From JARROD01 sp037384225 (GTDB lineage Bacteria; Pseudomonadota; Gammaproteobacteria; Pseudomonadales; Cellvibrionaceae): a DNA stretch of 10,035 nucleotides. Both the position numbers and the translations under genes were made by a program. The notes under the pieces are model-generated. The model did not search any database and was not told where the DNA came from. It was given only the letters and a program-made list of their open reading frames with translations. Location of the stretch: NCBI GenBank assembly GCA_037384225.1, contig JARROD010000176.1, positions 1 through 10,035 of the forward strand, in the 5' to 3' direction. Each line of letters begins with the position of its first letter. Within the stretch, counting starts at the first letter, position 1. Below are positions 7,246 to 10,035 of the stretch, piece by piece.

Positions 7246-7347
7246 TTAAACCCTCCCTTGGGCTCGCTTGTGGCATCCCTACCGCAAGCGGTCTCTGGAG
7301 GGACTTCACCTCCTCGGACCTACCACCGGACGAAATGATGAACAACG
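7243..7347. repeat. Half copy of the family A repeat (copy 2)
   Basis: It begins at the small palindrome GGGTTTAAACCC and ends at GACGAAATGATGAACAACG. Its inner block (CCCTTGGGCTCGCTTGTGGC) is the reverse complement of the equivalent block in copy 1, while 7291-7320 matches 2159-2188 in direct orientation (29 of 30). It thus equals one arm of the copy 1 palindrome. Its complete arm shows what probably lies in the N gap of copy 1. Confidence 0.8.
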
Positions 7348-7530
7348 TCTGCTTTTCTTACTAAGGAACGTGCCCTAAGCAGCAGATGTCAATCGGCATA
7401 AAGTTGGGATTTAATATGTCAAATCACCTGGAGCGCAGGCGGTTTACTACTTCCAGCGGCGATTTACACCATAAATGTAAAATTTCTGGAACACGATATC
7501 GCCAATCAACGAAATTTCTACGGGATATTA
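7348..7530. other. Short gap between two repeats, no gene seen
   Basis: A 183-base stretch between the family A half copy and the full family B element. One minus-strand frame is open for about 35 codons, which is not significant. It does not resemble the upstream part of a spermidine synthase, so the missing half of the gene remnant at 7721 is not here. Confidence 0.5.
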
Positions 7531-7720
7531 ACCCTATCGCTGCATAAATTTTCGGCCCAGGGCCGCTTCGCTCCTTCTATAGCAGCATTTTCAGGGGCGC
7601 GCGCAGATTTTTCTAACCGGAGCATAGCTCACCCTATGTGATGATTAGAAAAATTGAGCACAGCCCTGAAAATACCGCTCTAAAAGGCCCTGAACTCGAA
7701 AATTTATGCAACGATAGGGT
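7531..7720. mobile_element. MITE-like palindromic element (family B), 190 bp
   Basis: The terminal inverted repeats 7531-7554 and 7697-7720 pair at 23 of 24 positions (ACCCTATCG...CGATAGGGT). The arms keep pairing inwards: AGGGCC with GGCCCT, ATTTTCAGGG (7587-7596) with CCCTGAAAAT (7664-7673), and ATTTTTCTAA (7607-7616) with TTAGAAAAAT (7645-7654). The whole element can fold into one long imperfect hairpin. It encodes no protein, and a second partial copy lies at 7204-7245. I see no clean target-site duplication; TA sits before the left end, but the right flank reads CTA, one base off. Confidence 0.8.
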
Positions 7721-7978
7721 CTATCCAACTATTTCAATAAAAAGTCTATTTATATCAAGACCGAACCTGATAAAAATAACACAACAGCAGCAGAGTGGGT
7801 GTTGATTACAAATAATAAAAAATTTATTGCCAACCCTGTTGTTAAAAAATTTGTAACGCCATGGAGTATACCTGGCCCCACTGAGGCTATTTGGACAGAC
7901 GATTACAGCAACCTTCTCGGTTTACTGAGAAATAGCGGACCAACCGCAGGGAGGGGGATCAGCCCCCCTGCAATGTGA
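7721..7978 (+). pseudogene. C-terminal remnant of a spermidine-synthase-like gene
   Basis: A plus-strand frame without a start codon runs from the exact right edge of the MITE-like element to TGA at 7976-7978. It reads LSNYFNKKSIYIKTEP..., AAEWVLITNNKKFIANP, and then TPWSIPGPTEAIWTDDYSNLLGLLRN. The WTDDYSNLL ending preceded by an EWVL...N segment is what I recall from the C terminus of fused MFS/spermidine-synthase-like proteins, and LSN near the start fits their HxSNxxL strand. The nucleotide-binding part and any membrane part are absent, and nothing to the left of the repeat supplies them. The last 15 residues look like read-through beyond the original end. The family assignment rests on about 70 residues of recall and needs a database search. 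Confidence 0.55.
7946..7971 (+). other. GC-rich hairpin at the end of the gene remnant
   Basis: GCAGGG-A-GGG pairs with CCCCCCTGC (9 base pairs with one bulged A) around a 7-base loop. It sits where a terminator of the former gene would be expected, but no T-run follows (AATGTGATC), so intrinsic termination is doubtful. Confidence 0.4.
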
Positions 7979-8088
7979 TCGGCGAAGGATTATATCCAAG
8001 GGCTGCCACACGGCGTCGTCACGCCCCCTGTTATTAAGGAACGGGAAATAAAAATTGACGCACACTGAAGAAACGCTTTGGGTATCTT

Positions 8089-9798
8089 TCAGCGTCCTAA
8101 ATCCGCCTGAAGTAGTAATTCGTCTTGGACACTTTTTTTACCGGTCGTTTTCACTTTATAAACAAAAGCACGTCGTTTTTCATGGTAATCGCTGGCGAGG
8201 TCAAAAAAACTTTGTTCCATATGTGAAAGTTCCACGTCACGATATGCCGATAAATTTTTAATCGTATTATCGGCTTCGAAGTTATCCGTTTTAGTTGCTA
8301 AAAATGTATTGATATTGATGACTTCACTTAGCTGTTCACAGTATTGATGTAGGTTTTGATGGTATTTATCCCAGTCCTCCTCGAAAATTTGATCGACAAA
8401 TCCGATTTTCAAAGCTTCGTCGGCTAGCATGGGTAGACACTCCTCCATCAGTTGATGGCTTTTCTCCTTACCCACCCGTTTGGGCAATAGGTACGTCCAG
8501 TATTCTGAGCCAAACAGCCCCATGGATTTATAATGTGGATTCAATACGACGCCGCTGCGAATGATGACCTGATCACAGGCCAGAGCCATTATTGCGCCAC
8601 CTGCTCCCGCATTGTTGCGAAGTGCGGCAATAGTAACTTGATTTGGTGTATTGATAATTTCAAGTATTAAATCATTAATGGCATTAATGTTATTCCATGA
8701 TTCATCAGCAGGGCTTTCGGATGCTTCTATACAATTAAGATGAATGCCGTTATTCCAAAAATCCTCACCACCCATCAACACGATTTTTTTAGCATCGCCT
8801 TGTTTCAGTGAGGCCACTGTATTTTTAAGGTCAATGCATTGCTGAGTATTGCAGGCACCGTTATAAAAGTTAAAGTAAACATAAGCGGTATCTTGATGAC
8901 GCTTAACTTTAATATCTTCAATATCAGGGGCATTTTGAAGTACGGGTATGTTTGACAGCTGAGCGGATTGGTATATATTTTTCAGAACAGTGAGGGCCGG
9001 AAGTTTGATGGGAGGCAGGGATTGCAGTTGAGAACACTCTAGTTGTCTGATCCAAATACCCCCATCTTTGGTCGCCACGCAAATAGCGTCTTTGTAAGTT
9101 GCTATTATAGTACCTGGTTCGCCTTTTAAATTGGCATCGGCAACACCACCAAACATATGAACATCTACGCCATTGATGACGCCGCGGACTCCCGGCCTGG
9201 TATCGGCGCTATTAAGTTTTCTGAGTACTTTTTTTGTCGAATCATCAGACCATGTAATAGCCCGATCATTTTGTTTCATCAAAGGTCTTTCTTTCCCTAA
9301 AACCTTTGGAGAATTGTAGTCAAGAGAATAGGGGGCTGTATTCTTTTCCTCTATGTCAACCAAAGCCTTTTTGATTAATTTAATCGCAGCTTCAGACACT
9401 TCTCTTTTATAAATACTCAACTTCGGTGCCGGACGCATTGAAAATGTGTGAGTCCCCCAAATATCTCCCGCATCATAGTTGCCATTTGCTTGTAACAGCG
9501 TTACGCCCCATTGTTTGGCGCCTTCTATAATGGCCCAATCCAACGAAGATGGGCCCCTATCACCTTCAATACCGGGGTGAACGATTAAGCAAATGTATTT
9601 AGACCAAATATCATCTGGAATGCGCTGGGTGAGAAAAGGGCAAACAATAACATCAGGGTTAAACTTTTCAGCTTGTTGCCGTAGAACATCTTCGTTTAAA
9701 CCATAGTGTTGTTCGATGGTATGATTTAGCGATTCTAATTCAGTTAATACTCGTTGCGTCAGCCCCGAAAAAGCTGTTGACAAAATTATAACTCGCAC
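8089..9798 (-). CDS. hoxX: HoxX/HypX, formyltransferase-crotonase fusion for [NiFe]-hydrogenase CO ligand synthesis
   Basis: This 569-residue cytosolic protein has two enzymatic parts. Residues 1 to about 270 resemble N10-formyl-THF-dependent formyltransferases: HPGIEGDRGPSSLDWAI (74-90) and NYDAGDIWG (107-115), with H74 and D112 at the positions of the family's catalytic His and Asp, then a linker domain. Residues about 300-540 are crotonase (enoyl-CoA hydratase)-like: the oxyanion segments GGEDFWNNGIHLN (343-355) and NNAGAGGAIMALACD (395-409), and the HoxX-typical NPHYKSMGLFGSEYWTYLLP (420-439). Published work on HypX/HoxX shows transfer of the formyl group to CoA and decarbonylation of formyl-CoA to CO, the active-site ligand of [NiFe]-hydrogenases in air. 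The start codon is GTG at 9798, with AGGAG 6 bases upstream. Length is normal and no active-site block looks damaged. No hydrogenase gene is visible nearby; the gene entering from the right may be co-transcribed. Confidence 0.93.
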   Translation of the reverse strand: MRVIILSTAFSGLTQRVLTELESLNHTIEQHYGLNEDVLRQQAEKFNPDVIVCPFLTQRIPDDIWSKYICLIVHPGIEGDRGPSSLDWAIIEGAKQWGVTLLQANGNYDAGDIWGTHTFSMRPAPKLSIYKREVSEAAIKLIKKALVDIEEKNTAPYSLDYNSPKVLGKERPLMKQNDRAITWSDDSTKKVLRKLNSADTRPGVRGVINGVDVHMFGGVADANLKGEPGTIIATYKDAICVATKDGGIWIRQLECSQLQSLPPIKLPALTVLKNIYQSAQLSNIPVLQNAPDIEDIKVKRHQDTAYVYFNFYNGACNTQQCIDLKNTVASLKQGDAKKIVLMGGEDFWNNGIHLNCIEASESPADESWNNINAINDLILEIINTPNQVTIAALRNNAGAGGAIMALACDQVIIRSGVVLNPHYKSMGLFGSEYWTYLLPKRVGKEKSHQLMEECLPMLADEALKIGFVDQIFEEDWDKYHQNLHQYCEQLSEVININTFLATKTDNFEADNTIKNLSAYRDVELSHMEQSFFDLASDYHEKRRAFVYKVKTTGKKSVQDELLLQADLGR

Positions 9799-9902
9799 AA
9801 ATATCTCCTATTTTTATTATCTTAGATGTATTTTTCTTGTTTGTTCCTGAAACATAGATTAAACCATGCAATATCGGTTATAAATCCAGTTTATTTAAAC
9901 TT

Positions 9903-10035
9903 TTACCTAAGGGCGCGCACAAAATAACGACTGCCTGTATATCTGCTATGGAAAGGCATTTCCGATCCATTCAGCCTGACATCATTACGAAAATCGATAT
10001 GGTTCACTATGCCGGGCGCATACCCAATTTGTGGG
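9903..10035 (-). CDS. 3' end of an unidentified gene entering from the right edge (partial)
   Basis: The last 44 codons of a minus-strand gene, ending in TAA at 9903-9905. The visible tail includes PQIGYAPGIVNHIDF and FHSRYTGSRYFVRALR. It is open to the edge and reads like coding sequence. I do not recognise the family with confidence; the PFxxRYxGxxRY spacing faintly recalls the C terminus of TauD/clavaminate-synthase-like Fe(II)/2-oxoglutarate oxygenases, but the His expected just before is not there. It lies 104 bases upstream of hoxX on the same strand, so co-transcription is possible. That gap is AT-rich, has no strong hairpin, and could instead hold the hoxX promoter. Confidence 0.6.
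   Translation of the reverse strand, partial: PQIGYAPGIVNHIDFRNDVRLNGSEMPFHSRYTGSRYFVRALR

Noticed and set aside
2061..7347. Repeats as a CRISPR array or as att sites of an integrated element
   Set aside because: There are no regularly spaced repeats with unique spacers, no integrase, and the interval between the two family A copies contains ordinary metabolic genes; the copies also differ in structure.
7083..7364. Plus-strand frame of 93 codons
   Set aside because: It runs straight through the repeat fragments at 7204-7347 and has no domain, so it is a chance frame across repeats.
8012..8025. GGCGT/ACGCC hairpin downstream of hoxX as its terminator
   Set aside because: The stem is only 5 base pairs and no T-run follows on the minus strand.

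Overview
The window looks like chromosomal DNA of a polysaccharide-degrading Gammaproteobacterium, perhaps Cellvibrionaceae-like. That placement is an inference from gene content: a secreted lectin-GH16 enzyme, a HoxX/HypX-type protein and many small repeats. No rRNA or housekeeping marker is present to confirm it. All five complete, recognisable genes lie on the minus strand and are separated by repeat-rich gaps.

Region by region (left to right): 1-416 has no gene I can support. 417-1652 is a secreted glycoside hydrolase family 16 enzyme with an N-terminal ricin-type beta-trefoil carbohydrate-binding domain. 1653-2060 is intergenic. 2061-2226 is a palindromic repeat interrupted by a 14-base assembly gap, followed by a doubtful 73-residue ORF whose start codon lies in the end of the repeat. 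2559-6859 is a compact three-gene unit read right to left: a cytosolic six-hairpin (amylo-alpha-1,6-glucosidase-like) glycosidase, a GT4 glycosyltransferase overlapping it by 4 bases (ATGA), and, 51 bases later, a VTT/DedA-family membrane protein. 6860-7203 is the leader of that unit, with two small dyads and no other gene. 7204-7978 is a scrap zone: a fragment of a MITE-like repeat fused to a half copy of the 2061 repeat, a full 190-bp palindromic MITE-like element, and directly against its right edge the C-terminal remnant of a spermidine-synthase-like gene. 8089-9798 is hoxX/hypX, a formyltransferase-crotonase fusion. 9903-10035 is the 3' end of another minus-strand gene that enters from the right.

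How the genes relate: the glycosidase, glycosyltransferase and membrane protein are probably co-transcribed and could work together on a glucan or glycolipid at the inner membrane, but the substrate cannot be read from the sequence. The GH16 enzyme acts outside the cytoplasm and sits downstream, separated by the repeat, so it is probably independent. HoxX is known from [NiFe]-hydrogenase maturation, where it supplies the active-site CO; no hydrogenase gene is visible here, so its partner must lie beyond the right edge or elsewhere, or it has another role.

I found no CRISPR array, tRNA, rRNA or intact transposase. The most unusual material is the two repeat families, their fusion and the gene remnant cut by one of them.
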